A model generated the notes under the pieces. The model was not told where the DNA came from, did not search any database, and saw nothing but the letters and a program-made list of their open reading frames with translations. A DNA stretch of 64,000 nt, taken from contig CP054838.1 in NCBI GenBank assembly GCA_028768545.1, positions 1,915,501 through 1,979,500 of the forward strand, in the 5' to 3' direction. Source of the DNA: Desulfobacter sp. (lineage in GTDB: Bacteria > Desulfobacterota > Desulfobacteria > Desulfobacterales > Desulfobacteraceae). Position numbers and translations under genes: made by a program. Below are positions 1-8,912 of the stretch, one piece after another; the stretch's first letter is position 1; each line of letters begins with the position of its first letter.

Positions 1-2
1 AT

Positions 3-227
3 CTTTTGAACCTGGCCCGGAAAAAACTGACCCGGTTCAATGATTTGATTTTCCTGGCTGAAACCTATGCTCTGGCGGCAGGGGATGTGCAGACGGCAAC
101 TGCTGTGTATGAAGATGCCGAGAAAAAAGCCATTTCCAACCAGACCCTGTCCCAATTGGCTACCAGCATTTCCAACCGGCTGAATGATGCCAAGTGGACA
201 TCCAGGATTCTGGGGAAAATTAACTAG
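3..227 (+). CDS. C-terminal end of an unidentified protein (partial)
   Basis: The reading frame is open from the left edge of the window to a TAG stop, so only about 74 C-terminal residues are visible and the true start lies outside. The fragment is hydrophilic, predicted alpha-helical, and rich in Ala, Thr and Leu; it has the look of TPR-like helical repeats (AETYALAAGDVQTATAVYED) but no motif is firm enough to name it. A rho-independent terminator follows about 60 bp downstream, which supports this being the real 3' end of a transcription unit. Confidence 0.55.
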   Translation, partial: LLNLARKKLTRFNDLIFLAETYALAAGDVQTATAVYEDAEKKAISNQTLSQLATSISNRLNDAKWTSRILGKIN

Positions 228-285
228 AAAAGACAACCTGACGGCCCTGGTTTTAATTAACCAGAGGCCATCCATGATATCAAAA

Positions 286-318
286 CCAGTTGCTGGGATT
301 TTTCCGGCAGCTGGTTTT
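286..318 (+). terminator. Rho-independent terminator after the partial gene
   Basis: An 11-bp stem (CCAGTTGCTGG with CCGGCAGCTGG, two G-U pairs) with a 7-nt loop is followed by TTTTGTGTTTT. It sits downstream of the stop codon of the truncated gene at the left edge. The remaining bases up to metF hold no convincing gene; a 90-codon antisense frame there has no family resemblance. Confidence 0.7.
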
Positions 319-581
319 GTGTTTTAGGTTGCGATTCAGATGACGTAATTTTGCGACCCGCAATTTTTAAGGTGTCGATTCTGCACTCTTTGAACCCTGT
401 GTTTTTTTTGGGGGCCCTTGGAATAAACCTGGGGTCTGCCTTTAATATATAGCGCTTTGACGATCCGGTTGAAAATTTTGTTTTCGGGTATGTTTTTTGC
501 TCGGTTTTTCTATCCTTAGGTAAAATCATGGAAACCCCATGGCATTTTTAAATGATGGGCTTATGCTTTCAAAGGAGACAG

Positions 582-1460
582 ATGATGCGCGTGCCAGCCT
601 TGTACCGGGATAAAAAACCGGTGATTTCGTTTGAGTTCTTTCCGTTCAGAGATTCTAAAACCCAAGAGACATTCAACCGGGTTATTGATGGACTATCCCC
701 CTTGACTCCTGACTATTATTCGGTCACCTTTGGGGCCGGGGGCTCAAACCGTGAGGGCTCCTATGATACGGTAAAGACCCTTATTAAGGACAGGCAATTG
801 CCCACAGTGGCCTATATTGCCGGATACGGGTTAGGCCCTGAGGATATCAGGCAGGTTTTGGACCATTACCAGGACCTTGGGGTTGAAACCATTTTTGTTC
901 TCAGGGGGGACAAACCCAGGGAAGAGGGCTTCACCCCCCATCCGGACAGCTTTGCCAATGCCTCTGATCTGATTGAATTCATTCGGTCCAACTATAGATT
1001 TTCCCTGGGATGTGCAGGTTATCCCGAAGGCCATGTTGAGGCCAAGACCCTTGAATCCGATATCCAGTTTTTAAAGCTCAAGCAGGACAAGGGTGCCGAG
1101 TATTCAGTGGTCCAGTATTTTTATGACAATGAATTTTATTTTTCCTATGTGGATAAATGCCGTAACGCCGGGATTGAAATTCCCATTATTCCGGGCATCA
1201 TGCCGGTATATACCTTGAAACTGACAAAAATTTTATCCCGGGTCTGCGGGGCTGCCATTCCCCCGGCGCTTCAAAAAAAGATTGACGGGGTGGATCCGGA
1301 CAATGCGTCTGCCGTCCTGGACATGGGCATTGAGTATGCCCTGGGTCAATGCCGGGGCCTGCTGGAAAAAGGGGTGCCGGGCCTTCATTTTTACACCATG
1401 AACCGGGACCGTTCCACCTGGGAAATTGTTGAGACCTTAAAAAAGGAAAATCTAATTTAA
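582..1460 (+). CDS. metF: Methylenetetrahydrofolate reductase (MetF-like)
   Basis: Flavoprotein of the MTHFR family, which interconverts 5,10-methylene- and 5-methyl-tetrahydrofolate for methionine synthesis and, in sulfate reducers, the methyl branch of the Wood-Ljungdahl pathway. The N-terminus carries ISFEFFPFRD with the conserved Glu of the family's FEFFPP motif, then VTFGAGGS and LRGDKP, and a YFYDNEFYFSYVDKCR segment followed by IPIIPGIMPV, all in family order for a TIM barrel. About 292 residues is the usual length. An AAAGGAG Shine-Dalgarno ends four to five bases before ATG 582 and better spaced from ATG 585, so an upstream in-frame ATG at 552 is rejected. The gene is monocistronic; the next gene converges on it. 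Confidence 0.9.
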   Translation: MMRVPALYRDKKPVISFEFFPFRDSKTQETFNRVIDGLSPLTPDYYSVTFGAGGSNREGSYDTVKTLIKDRQLPTVAYIAGYGLGPEDIRQVLDHYQDLGVETIFVLRGDKPREEGFTPHPDSFANASDLIEFIRSNYRFSLGCAGYPEGHVEAKTLESDIQFLKLKQDKGAEYSVVQYFYDNEFYFSYVDKCRNAGIEIPIIPGIMPVYTLKLTKILSRVCGAAIPPALQKKIDGVDPDNASAVLDMGIEYALGQCRGLLEKGVPGLHFYTMNRDRSTWEIVETLKKENLI

Positions 1461-1478
1461 TCCAGCCGTCCAAAGATC

Positions 1479-1559
1479 ATAAAAGGATTCAGCTCCAAGG
1501 TACTCAGACCCCAAGCGCTATTGTATTGGTGCCAAGCCCCAGGGGATGAATCCTTTTAT
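1479..1559. repeat. Inverted repeat between convergent genes
   Basis: A perfect 13-bp inverted repeat (ATAAAAGGATTCA at 1479-1491 and its complement at 1547-1559) encloses 55 bp between metF and the convergent LysR gene. It could act as a long bidirectional terminator or be a small non-autonomous element; the T-rich right arm favours a terminator role for metF. Confidence 0.45.
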
Positions 1560-1607
1560 TACGTTTCCCCCCCCTAACCCAAATTTTCATTTCAGCAAGG
1601 TTCCGTA

Positions 1608-2486
1608 TCAAGCCCGCTTTTGATTGCTGATTTCCGCTTCCAGGTAACTGATAAAAACATCTCTGGCGTTGTTTTGTTTATTTTTGTCTGTAAAAACTGC
1701 GATGGAGAACATGGGCAGTTCCGGCAGTTCCAGCTTGGAAGGCGCCTTTATCAAGCCTTGCTTTAATGCACCCATCGGTAAAACAGACAACCCCATGCCT
1801 GCCTGTACAGCGGTCTGAATGCTTGAAATGGATGTCCCTGTGAAAACTATTTTCCATTTCCGGTTTTCTTGTTCAAGGGTTTGGGTGGCAAGTTTTCTAA
1901 AATGGCAGGGAGACGGCAGCACCACAAGAGGCAGGGTGTCATCTATGTCAAATTCCATGCCTTTTCCTATTGTCCAGACTAATGGTTCCTGAACAAGCAC
2001 CCGGCAGCTGCCCTGGTACATATCCTTTCCGGCAACCACCAGATCCAGATCGCCTTTTTTAAAGGCTGGGATGAGACCTGTGCCCAAATCCATTTGAACT
2101 TCAAGATAGATATTGGGATATCGTTTTTTGAACTGGCTGAGGATACCCGGCAATAGTTCGGGCAAAACATAATCTATCAGTCCGACACGGAGAAGGCCGG
2201 AGGCTTTGGGGGCGGTTAACTGGCTGACCGCTTCGTCATGGGCTGACAGAATCCGCTGTGCATGGGCCAGCAATGTTTCGCCCACATGGGTCAGGGACAG
2301 ATTTTTACTTGTCCTGTTGAAAACCTTGGCATCCAAACGTTCTTCGAGCCGGCGGATTTTTGTGCTGACGCCTGCCTGGGTCAGGCCGATATTATTTCCG
2401 GCCCGGGTAAAGCTTTTGGTTTCAGCAACCTGCTTAAAACAGCGCAGCATGTTTATGTCCAGATCAATGGGTATCATGGGCGTCAT
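1608..2486 (-). CDS. LysR-family transcriptional regulator
   Basis: About 292 residues. Residues 10-70 form the winged helix-turn-helix typical of LysR proteins (MLRCFKQVAETKSFTRAG then LTQAGVSTKIRRLEERL), and the rest is the periplasmic-binding-protein-like effector domain (GLLRVGLIDYVLPELLPGIL, LDLVVAGKD). The gene is divergent from the IS-split ABM-type monooxygenase at 2631 and so is a likely regulator of that ABM/SDR/radical SAM neighbourhood, the usual LysR arrangement. A second ATG three codons in (2477) is an equally possible start; no strong Shine-Dalgarno is visible for either. Confidence 0.88.
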   Translation of the reverse strand: MTPMIPIDLDINMLRCFKQVAETKSFTRAGNNIGLTQAGVSTKIRRLEERLDAKVFNRTSKNLSLTHVGETLLAHAQRILSAHDEAVSQLTAPKASGLLRVGLIDYVLPELLPGILSQFKKRYPNIYLEVQMDLGTGLIPAFKKGDLDLVVAGKDMYQGSCRVLVQEPLVWTIGKGMEFDIDDTLPLVVLPSPCHFRKLATQTLEQENRKWKIVFTGTSISSIQTAVQAGMGLSVLPMGALKQGLIKAPSKLELPELPMFSIAVFTDKNKQNNARDVFISYLEAEISNQKRA

Positions 2487-2665
2487 AATAGTTTGTTATG
2501 GTTTGTATGACAACTATTAATTTGTATTATTTTTAACCGCTTGTATAATTCAATCCAGTTGGAGATGGCTCTCCAATCTGAATTTGTTAAAAAAATCGGC
2601 ACCTTAATATCGTGGGAGCAGGTTGGGAAAATGATCACCCAGATTGTCAAATTTAATGTAAAACC

Positions 2666-3976
2666 CAGTAGTGTCCGGTTAGGTTGTTGCATATAAAAAG
2701 CATCTAAAATCATTGAAAAAACAGTCTGTTTTGTGTTGACAAATGTGCGTAAAAATTTTTGTGCGCCTTGAAAATTTAACTCAAGGAGCTCAAATGACGC
2801 ACATCTCAGTCCCTAAAAAACAACTACGGTCCCTGAACTTTGACAATTTCAGGTGCCCTCTGATAAAGTCACTTTCAAAAGCACCGGAATTACAATCTCG
2901 AGGAGACCGCCCTTTAAAAATGACATTCGAAGACCAGATAAATGCTTTGGTTTATTTCCATCTTCAGGAGCACAAGTCTGCCCGACATTTAATTCAGGAT
3001 CTCAAGGAGAATGTTTTTGCTAAAGAAAATATTGCGCCAGACGGTGGTATCAGCCGTAGTAGTTTCTGTGAAGCCATCAATCACAGGGGACTCGAACAAC
3101 TGCAATTTATCTTTGAGGATCTTTATAAACAGGCTCTTGAGTGTCATCCGGGTGAACACGCCGAGTTAGGAGAGTTGGTTTCCATTGACGGTAGTCTCAT
3201 AAATGCAGTCCTTTCAATGCACTGGGCGAACTACAGAAAAGGAAGTAAAAAAGCCAAAGTACATTGCGGATTTGACATTAATCACGGAATCCCAAACAAA
3301 ATCTTTTTGACTGAAGGCAACGGCGCTGAACGCACTTTTGTTCCCAAAATACTTTCCAAGGGGCAAACAGGTGTTATGGATCGTGGATATCAATCCCATA
3401 AAGAATTTGACCTGCTTCAGGAGCAAGGCAAACATTTTGTCTGCCGTATAAAAACCAGGACAACAAGAACAATTATTGATAACCACGAGACCTCTTCCGA
3501 CAGCTACATTTTTTATGATGCACTGGTTAAACTTGGTACTCCGAATCAAAACCAGACGAAAAGGCCTGTTCGGGTTGTTGGCTATAAAATTGCTGGCGTC
3601 AAATACTATGTGGCAACTGACAGGCATGATTTAACAGCGGAACAAATAGCAACAATTTATAAACTCCGGTGGACCATTGAGGATTTTTTCAAATGGTGGA
3701 AAGAACATCTGAAGGTATATCATCTCATTGCCCGCAGTGAATACGGCCTTATGGTTCAGATTCTTGGCGGCCTTATCACTTACCTGTTACTGGCAATCCA
3801 TTGCCAAAAACAGTTTAATGAAAAGGTCACGATCAAAAGAGTTCGGCAGCTGCGAACCGCCATTCTAAATGACCTGTTTGGCTGCGAGGAGCAGGGCTCT
3901 CATAGTTCAAACAGGGACAATATTGTCAAAGATCAAAAAATTATTGAGCAAGCAAAAACCTAACCGGACATCACTG
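2666..3976 (+). mobile_element. IS4-family insertion sequence, copy 1 (1311 bp)
   Basis: Complete element. The left end reads CAGTAGTGTCCGGTTAGG and the right end, complemented, CAGTGATGTCCGGTTAGG, giving terminal inverted repeats of about 25 bp with three mismatches. It is flanked by a 9-bp target duplication TGTAAAACC (2657-2665 and 3977-3985). Identical boundaries and length are found for two other copies in this window (41227-42537, 59927-61237). The single gene inside is the transposase. Confidence 0.95.
2794..3963 (+). CDS. IS4-family transposase, copy 1
   Basis: DDE transposase of about 389 residues. The catalytic triad regions are visible: VSIDGSLINA (first Asp), GVMDRGYQSHKEF (second Asp) and the YREK-like block YKLRWTIEDFFKWWKEHLK with the catalytic Glu. 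The start chosen is the ATG preceded by AAGGAG with seven bases spacing; an upstream in-frame GTG would add 17 residues without a ribosome-binding site. It differs from copy 2 by only a couple of residues, so all copies are recent. Confidence 0.93.
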   Translation: MTHISVPKKQLRSLNFDNFRCPLIKSLSKAPELQSRGDRPLKMTFEDQINALVYFHLQEHKSARHLIQDLKENVFAKENIAPDGGISRSSFCEAINHRGLEQLQFIFEDLYKQALECHPGEHAELGELVSIDGSLINAVLSMHWANYRKGSKKAKVHCGFDINHGIPNKIFLTEGNGAERTFVPKILSKGQTGVMDRGYQSHKEFDLLQEQGKHFVCRIKTRTTRTIIDNHETSSDSYIFYDALVKLGTPNQNQTKRPVRVVGYKIAGVKYYVATDRHDLTAEQIATIYKLRWTIEDFFKWWKEHLKVYHLIARSEYGLMVQILGGLITYLLLAIHCQKQFNEKVTIKRVRQLRTAILNDLFGCEEQGSHSSNRDNIVKDQKIIEQAKT

Positions 3977-4308
3977 TGTAAAACCGGAATATTGCGACGC
4001 TTTTAAAAGCGCATTGATCCAAGATAAAAAAAATGCTGAGCAGGAGGCCGGGTATATTCAAATGCTGCTTTTTGCAGATCAAATACAGCCCAATCTTATT
4101 TTCTGCTACGAAGTCTGGGAAGACCAGGATGCCCTGGATTACCACCGGGAGCATCCCTATACCGTAAAAATATGTCAACTGGTGGATACGGCCCTTGTAT
4201 CTCCGGTGGAAATCCTGGCCAGGCCGGCACCCTTTTAAGCGAGGCCTTAGCGGGCAATATGGACCCATGAATTTTGTAACACCAATTGATTGATAGAAGG
4301 GGAGAATC

Positions 4309-5050
4309 ATGCAAAAAACCATTATGATCACCGGCGCAACCGACGGCATTGGATTGGAAACCGCCAGAATGCTGGCAAGACAGGGACACAACCTCATAAT
4401 CCACGGGCGGCAATTTGACAAGTTACCCAGGTGATTTTTCAAACCTCAAGGATGTAAAAGAACTTGGGGCGGCAGTGGCTCAAGACCATACCAGGCTTGA
4501 TGTATTGATAAATAATGCCGGTGTTTTCAGAGTTCAGAATCCTGCCACCCGGGAGGGGCTTGACCTGAGATTTGCCGTTAATGCCATTGCCCCCTACGTG
4601 TTGACCAAAAAGCTGCTGTTCCTGTTCTGTCTATCGGGCCGGATCATCAACCTCTCCTCGGCAGCCCAGGCCCCGGTGGACACGGCAGCCCTGGCAGGCC
4701 CTCCACGGCTGCCCGAGGGTGAGGCCTATGCCCAGAGCAAGCTGGCCCTGACCATGTGGTCATGCCATATGGGCCTAACCCTCAAGGAAAAAGGCCCTGC
4801 CGTCATTGCGGTGAATCCCGCCTCCTTTTTGGGCAGCAAAATGGTGAAAGAGGCATACGGGATTGACGGCAAAGATCTTGGCATCGGAGCTGACATTCTC
4901 TGCCGGGCAGCCCTGTCCCATGAATTTGCCTCAGCCTCTGGGCGTTATTTTGACAATGATTCCAAACGGTTTTCTTCTCCCCACCCCGATGCGCTCAACG
5001 ATCTAAAATGTAAAACAATCATCCAAACCATTGAGTCGGTGCTGGCATAA
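4309..5050 (+). pseudogene. Short-chain dehydrogenase/reductase, frameshifted
   Basis: The first 41 codons from ATG 4309 (Shine-Dalgarno AAGGGGAG) give the NAD(P)-binding motif TGATDGIG and end [13 protein letters not shown] at a TGA (4432). The rest of the SDR fold continues in another frame from about 4415: [25 protein letters not shown], the catalytic Ser in INLSSAAQ and YAQSKLALT (YxxxK). The total length is 1 mod 3, and the stretch between the HGR motif and GDFSNL is shorter than in typical retinol-dehydrogenase-like SDRs, so a small out-of-frame deletion near 4405-4420 is the likely lesion. All catalytic residues remain but no single product contains both halves. It lies between the ABM pseudogene and a radical SAM gene. 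Confidence 0.78.
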
Positions 5051-5071
5051 AAAAAGACACAGGAGAATAAA

Positions 5072-5946
5072 ATGAACTACCAAGGAAAAATATACCGGCC
5101 CTGGATCGAGGCCAACAGTCTGCTCATACAGATCACCCTGGGCTGTACCCATAATAAATGTACATTCTGTGACATGTTCAGGGAAAAAAGATTCGGAATC
5201 AGACCGCTTGAAGATATTTTCAAGGATATTGATGAGGCAAGACAGCTTTTTCCTCATGTGGGCGCTATCTTTCTCATTGACGGAAATGTACTGGCCCTAG
5301 AGACCGGATTTCTTTTAAAAGTGATTGAAAAGAGCAGGTCCACTTTTGATGAGTGCTCAAAGATTTCCCTCTACGCAGGGTTCAATGATCTTAGACGCAA
5401 ATCCGTTTCAGAACTTTTTGACCTCAGACAGGCCGGATTGACCATGGCCTATTCCGGGCTGGAATCGGGCCATCCTGAAATCCTTAAACGGGTGAAAAAA
5501 GGGCTGACCCCGGAACAGGCCCTGGCCGGGATGGAACATGCAAAAGCTGCCAAAATTGATGTATTGCTCTCCTTTATCTTCGGGCTGGGGGAAAAGAGCA
5601 TTCCTTTGAGCATATGGTTCAAACCACACGGCTACTCAACCTGATGAAGCCCGAAGAGATTGCCCCCATGGCCCTGGCGGTGCAGTCGGGAACCGAGCTG
5701 GCCAAAGAGATTGAGGCCAAAAAATTCATCCAGGCCACCCCCCTGCAGATTCTTGAAGAGGAAAAATATCTTCTTGAAAACCTTAGGGACTTTACCACCT
5801 TTTACTGGGGGGACCATGGCAACAATATCGTGTCCTCCAAAGGCAGGCTGCCCGAACTTCAGAAGGACTTTCTTGAAAAAATAGACCAGGCCATTGCCAC
5901 CCACCCGGCAACCCAACATAAGGTGCTTAAAACATTTGCATGGTAA
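5072..5946 (+). pseudogene. Radical SAM protein, one-base frameshift
   Basis: The N-terminal part (ITLGCTHNKCTFCDMF) carries the Cys triad of a radical SAM [4Fe-4S] cluster of the type found in YgiQ/HemN-like oxygen-independent enzymes, and GLESGHPEILKRVKKGLTP matches the usual SAM-binding region. The frame ends at 5644, but the family's continuation, EHMVQTTRLLNLMKPEEIAP through to a TAA at 5946, lies in the +1-shifted frame. Adding one G to the G5 run at 5587-5591 would restore GLGGKEHSFEHMVQTTR and a protein of about 291 residues. This is therefore either a homopolymer sequencing error or a real phase-variable or decayed gene. Substrate is unknown. Confidence 0.82.
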
Positions 5947-6036
5947 GTCATGCCGCGGTTGGTGGTTTTGTAAGAGAATATTAAAATCTGCATATCACCC
6001 AAGAACAATAATCGTAAATTAAAAGGATTAAATGAG

Positions 6037-6606
6037 ATGAAACAAAACATCAGCCGGTACCCTGTACCTGAATTTGAAGATCTGCCCGAGGACCTCAAGG
6101 AAATTTTCCTTGCCGTAAAAGAGAAGATGGGATTTATGCCCAATGTCTTGTTTGCCCTGGCCCACCGGCCGGAGGAACTCCGTGCCTTTCTGGCATACAA
6201 CGAGGCCCTGATGAACAGGGAAAGCGGGCTGCCCCCTGCCGACAAGGAAATGATCATCATTGCCCATTCCAATTACAATGGGTGCACCTATTGTGTCCAG
6301 TCCCATGGTGCGGCCCTTCGCCTTGCCATGAAAAATCCCCGGATCGCCGACCAGGTGTCGGTAAATTATCATGAAGCAGATATCACCCCCCGCCAGAAAG
6401 CAAAGATTGATTTTGCAATGAAGATGACAAAGGAGCCCGGAACAATCAATGAAACAGATTTTCAGACCCTTCGGACCCACGGGTTCAGTGACGAAGATAT
6501 CTGGGATATTGCGGGCATCACAGCCTTTTTTAATATGTCCAACCGGATGATGACCTTTGCTGGGGTCCGCCCGGATGACCAATTTTATATGATGGGCCGC
6601 CATTGA
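6037..6606 (+). CDS. AhpD-like carboxymuconolactone decarboxylase-family protein (peroxidase-related)
   Basis: About 189 residues. The segment HSNYNGCTYCVQSHGAAL holds the AhpD-type CxxC with a following His, the redox motif used by alkylhydroperoxidase AhpD relatives; the surrounding helices fit the 'uncharacterised peroxidase-related' subgroup of the CMD family. A start ATG is preceded by AAAAGGA. It lies 90 bp after the radical SAM pseudogene and 74 bp before the DUF169 gene on the same strand, and may share their transcript. In an anaerobe a role in peroxide or disulfide handling is plausible but inferred. Confidence 0.85.
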   Translation: MKQNISRYPVPEFEDLPEDLKEIFLAVKEKMGFMPNVLFALAHRPEELRAFLAYNEALMNRESGLPPADKEMIIIAHSNYNGCTYCVQSHGAALRLAMKNPRIADQVSVNYHEADITPRQKAKIDFAMKMTKEPGTINETDFQTLRTHGFSDEDIWDIAGITAFFNMSNRMMTFAGVRPDDQFYMMGRH

Positions 6607-6680
6607 TCTTTTCATACAAATGCCGGTCCAATCGAGATCATGGGAAAAAAGAATCGTCTTAAATCAGAAAGGAAAACAAA

Positions 6681-7469
6681 ATGACAAACTGGAAAGAACT
6701 TAATAAAGACCTGAACGAACTGCTGCAGCTGGACTCCCGGGGTATCGCCGTAAAGAGACTGGAAAAAAAAGAGGGGCTTGGGAATATCCCGGGGATGGAA
6801 AGGCCTGAATCTGCATTTACCTTTTGCCAGCTGCCCTACCTTGTCAGAAAACAGGGCAAAACCATCGGTATCACACAGGAGGATGCCAAACCCCTGGCAG
6901 ATAAAATGCAGTTAAAATACCGCTGTTTGAGAATCCAGGGCCTGGCCCCGGTCGACCAGGAACAGATAGACAGCGAAGCCAAGGGGTTTGCCGGGTTCTG
7001 GTTCAATGATTATGAAACGGCAAAACAGGCCGTTGGCAGCTATCCTGTACCATCTCCCATTGAAGCCCTGGCCCTGAGTCCCCTGGATGAGGAACGATTT
7101 GAACCGGAATATCTTTTGATTTATGCCAACGGCGGGCAAATGACCCTGCTGATGAACGGACTGCAGTATTATGAATATGAACGGGTGGAATCAAGCTTTT
7201 CAGGAGAAGGGTCCTGTACAGACGCTCTGCCCCGGTGCGTGGCCACCGGCAAGCCCTCCCTTTGCCTGCCCTGCCTGGGGGAAAGAAGTTTTGGCCGGGT
7301 CAATGACGATGAAATGGTGCTGGCCCTGCCTGCCGACCGGCTGGACCGTACGGTCAAAGGGTTGAAAACCATGAAAGAGACCGGCCTTGCCTATCCTGTG
7401 GGCCACCAGGAATCGGGCATGGATGTGACCTCTTTGTTTACCAACTGGTATCCTGTTCAAGATCATTAA
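6681..7469 (+). CDS. DUF169-family protein
   Basis: About 262 residues with the pattern of DUF169 proteins, a family of unknown function common in anaerobic archaea and bacteria: an N-terminal LDSRGIAVKRLEKKEGL, a Cys-containing FCQLPYLVRKQGKTIGI segment, then a central YLLIYANGGQMTLLMNGLQ and a Cys cluster PSLCLPCLGERSFGRV followed by DDEMVLALPADRL. The paired cysteines suggest metal or redox chemistry but no function is established. Shine-Dalgarno AAAGGA precedes the ATG. It ends the plus-strand unit; a strong terminator follows. Confidence 0.8.
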   Translation: MTNWKELNKDLNELLQLDSRGIAVKRLEKKEGLGNIPGMERPESAFTFCQLPYLVRKQGKTIGITQEDAKPLADKMQLKYRCLRIQGLAPVDQEQIDSEAKGFAGFWFNDYETAKQAVGSYPVPSPIEALALSPLDEERFEPEYLLIYANGGQMTLLMNGLQYYEYERVESSFSGEGSCTDALPRCVATGKPSLCLPCLGERSFGRVNDDEMVLALPADRLDRTVKGLKTMKETGLAYPVGHQESGMDVTSLFTNWYPVQDH

Positions 7470-7477
7470 CCCCCAAG

Positions 7478-7510
7478 GCGCCTGCTGTATCATAAACAGC
7501 AGGCGCTTTC
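7478..7510 (+). terminator. Rho-independent terminator after the DUF169 gene
   Basis: Perfect 10-bp stem GCGCCTGCTG / CAGCAGGCGC with a 9-nt loop, followed by a short T run. It separates this unit from the convergent OsmC-like gene. Confidence 0.85.
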
Positions 7511-7578
7511 TGGATGATAAAAGCCGCCACAATTTTCAACCCTATACCGACAAAGGGGCCGCCTTGATCTTTTTCAAA

Positions 7579-8871
7579 CTATTTGATGATCCTTCCATTA
7601 AGGTAGACATCTGATTTCATCTCTGTCTCATTTTGAATGCCTTCACCCGCAAAACACATTTGAAGGGCTTGTTTTGCATAATGGGTCAATGCCTCTTTTG
7701 CTGCGCCACTTTTTACGATAACTCTGGTGGTCACATCATCCAGGTGACCTGCCATGGCGGGGGTCATAAAATGATCCTGCTGGTAGTTAAACTGGTGTTC
7801 AACTCTAAAATCATCGATATTGATCCCCTTTTTTTGAAAGTACATTTTATTGGCAGTCAGCTGACTCATCAGACAAAAGGAAGTGCCTATGGTAAAATAG
7901 TCCCTTGATGTCGGTGCCTTGTCTATCCCCTCATACCCCCGACTGTCATCGGCATAAAGCGCCCATGTCTGGTAATTTTCAGTCAGGGATTTTGCCCTTA
8001 TTTTATGCAGGTATGGCCGAGACGCATCCTCTGCCGATTCGGCTATGCAGATTTCAGTAAATATAAATGGGTTGGGGAAATCATGCATATCCAGTGTGAG
8101 ATCTTTTTCTATTTTTATTGTTTGCAGATCCAGATCCTCTGTTACATTGGTGATGGTGAGACCATTATCCACAGAGATTGGGGATTTTACTTTACCGGGA
8201 CGAGCTTGCAATCCACCCCAGTCATCGGCATTGATAAGTATCTTCACATCAATTGTTGTTTTATTTGCCAGGCCCTCACCAACCGCCCAGGCCTTCAGTG
8301 CTTTTTCTTTTAACGTTTTTATTTTTTCAGGCGATTCACCGCTTTTGATCAGAATATTAGAGATCACCTTATCCGTATACCCGGACCAGTGATCGCTCAT
8401 CGGATCAGCCCATCTGAAAAAAATTTTTGATTCTACTTTTACATCTTCAACCTTTAAATCCAATAGTTGTATCAACCTTTCAACCTGGGTCAACAAGCTT
8501 GAAGAGGCTCCGGCAGCATAATAGGTCAGAGGATTCGGCGCGGTTTGGTGATGTGCTGAACCGCCCTCGTCACTGACAAGTTCCCATGGGCTGAATGAAT
8601 CTTCGCCAACAGGCTTTACCATCCCTTTTTTAAGAAAAACAGCCTCTTTGCTGACTATGTTTTGGGTGGTGGTTGCAATATTTTCACAAATAGCCCCGTT
8701 GACAGGAACGGCTTTTACCGGCGTAAATGTTGTCGGGCGCATATGATTGTCCAGCCGGGTTTCAACCTGATAAACTTTTGGGCGCTGGGATAGATCATCT
8801 TGTGCCTGCGCTGCACTCAGTGACATAAGAAGTGCCGCTATGATTGACAATATACTTAATTTTGTTTTCAT
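7579..8871 (-). CDS. Exported protein with two OsmC-like domains
   Basis: 430 residues with a clear signal peptide (about residues 1-23, hydrophobic core LSIIAALLMSLSAAQA). The mature part holds two OsmC-fold-like halves. In the second half (about 235-425) Cys333 (TSFCLMSQL) and Cys406 (ALQMCFAGEGI) sit where OsmC/Ohr hydroperoxide reductases keep their redox pair. In the first half (about 35-215) the matching places are Ser (GASSSLLTQV) and Trp (ALKAWAVGEGL), so it probably is a non-catalytic scaffold. OsmC proteins are normally cytosolic single-domain dimers; an exported fused pair is unusual. The gene is followed upstream by a ferredoxin gene and an FMN/ferredoxin gene on the same strand, suggesting a redox role in the periplasm. 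Fold assignment is by motif reading only. Confidence 0.65.
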   Translation of the reverse strand: MKTKLSILSIIAALLMSLSAAQAQDDLSQRPKVYQVETRLDNHMRPTTFTPVKAVPVNGAICENIATTTQNIVSKEAVFLKKGMVKPVGEDSFSPWELVSDEGGSAHHQTAPNPLTYYAAGASSSLLTQVERLIQLLDLKVEDVKVESKIFFRWADPMSDHWSGYTDKVISNILIKSGESPEKIKTLKEKALKAWAVGEGLANKTTIDVKILINADDWGGLQARPGKVKSPISVDNGLTITNVTEDLDLQTIKIEKDLTLDMHDFPNPFIFTEICIAESAEDASRPYLHKIRAKSLTENYQTWALYADDSRGYEGIDKAPTSRDYFTIGTSFCLMSQLTANKMYFQKKGINIDDFRVEHQFNYQQDHFMTPAMAGHLDDVTTRVIVKSGAAKEALTHYAKQALQMCFAGEGIQNETEMKSDVYLNGRIIK

Positions 8872-8912
8872 TTTATGTGTTCCTTGTTCATAATTAATTT
8901 ATTTTTGATGAA

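Larger units (their letters stand above)
2631..4238 (+). pseudogene. ABM-type (antibiotic biosynthesis monooxygenase-like) protein split by an IS4-family element
   Basis: Residues MITQIVKFNVKP are encoded at 2631-2665 and the frame resumes after the IS with VKPEYCDAFKSALIQDKKNA and runs to ATRPAPF-like end ILARPAPF at 4238. Removing the 1311-bp IS and one 9-bp target duplication restores an uninterrupted frame of about 95 residues, the normal length of small ABM/YgiN-like ferredoxin-fold proteins that act as homodimeric quinol or related monooxygenases. The family features seen are the short N-terminal beta strand and the FCYEVWEDQDALDYHREHP segment. The gene was the first of the run ABM, SDR, radical SAM and is divergent from the LysR gene. 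Function is now presumably lost; assignment to ABM is by pattern only. Confidence 0.8.

Noticed and set aside
257-529. 90-codon minus-strand frame before metF
   Set aside because: No family resemblance, no ribosome-binding site, and it overlaps the terminator of the left-edge gene.
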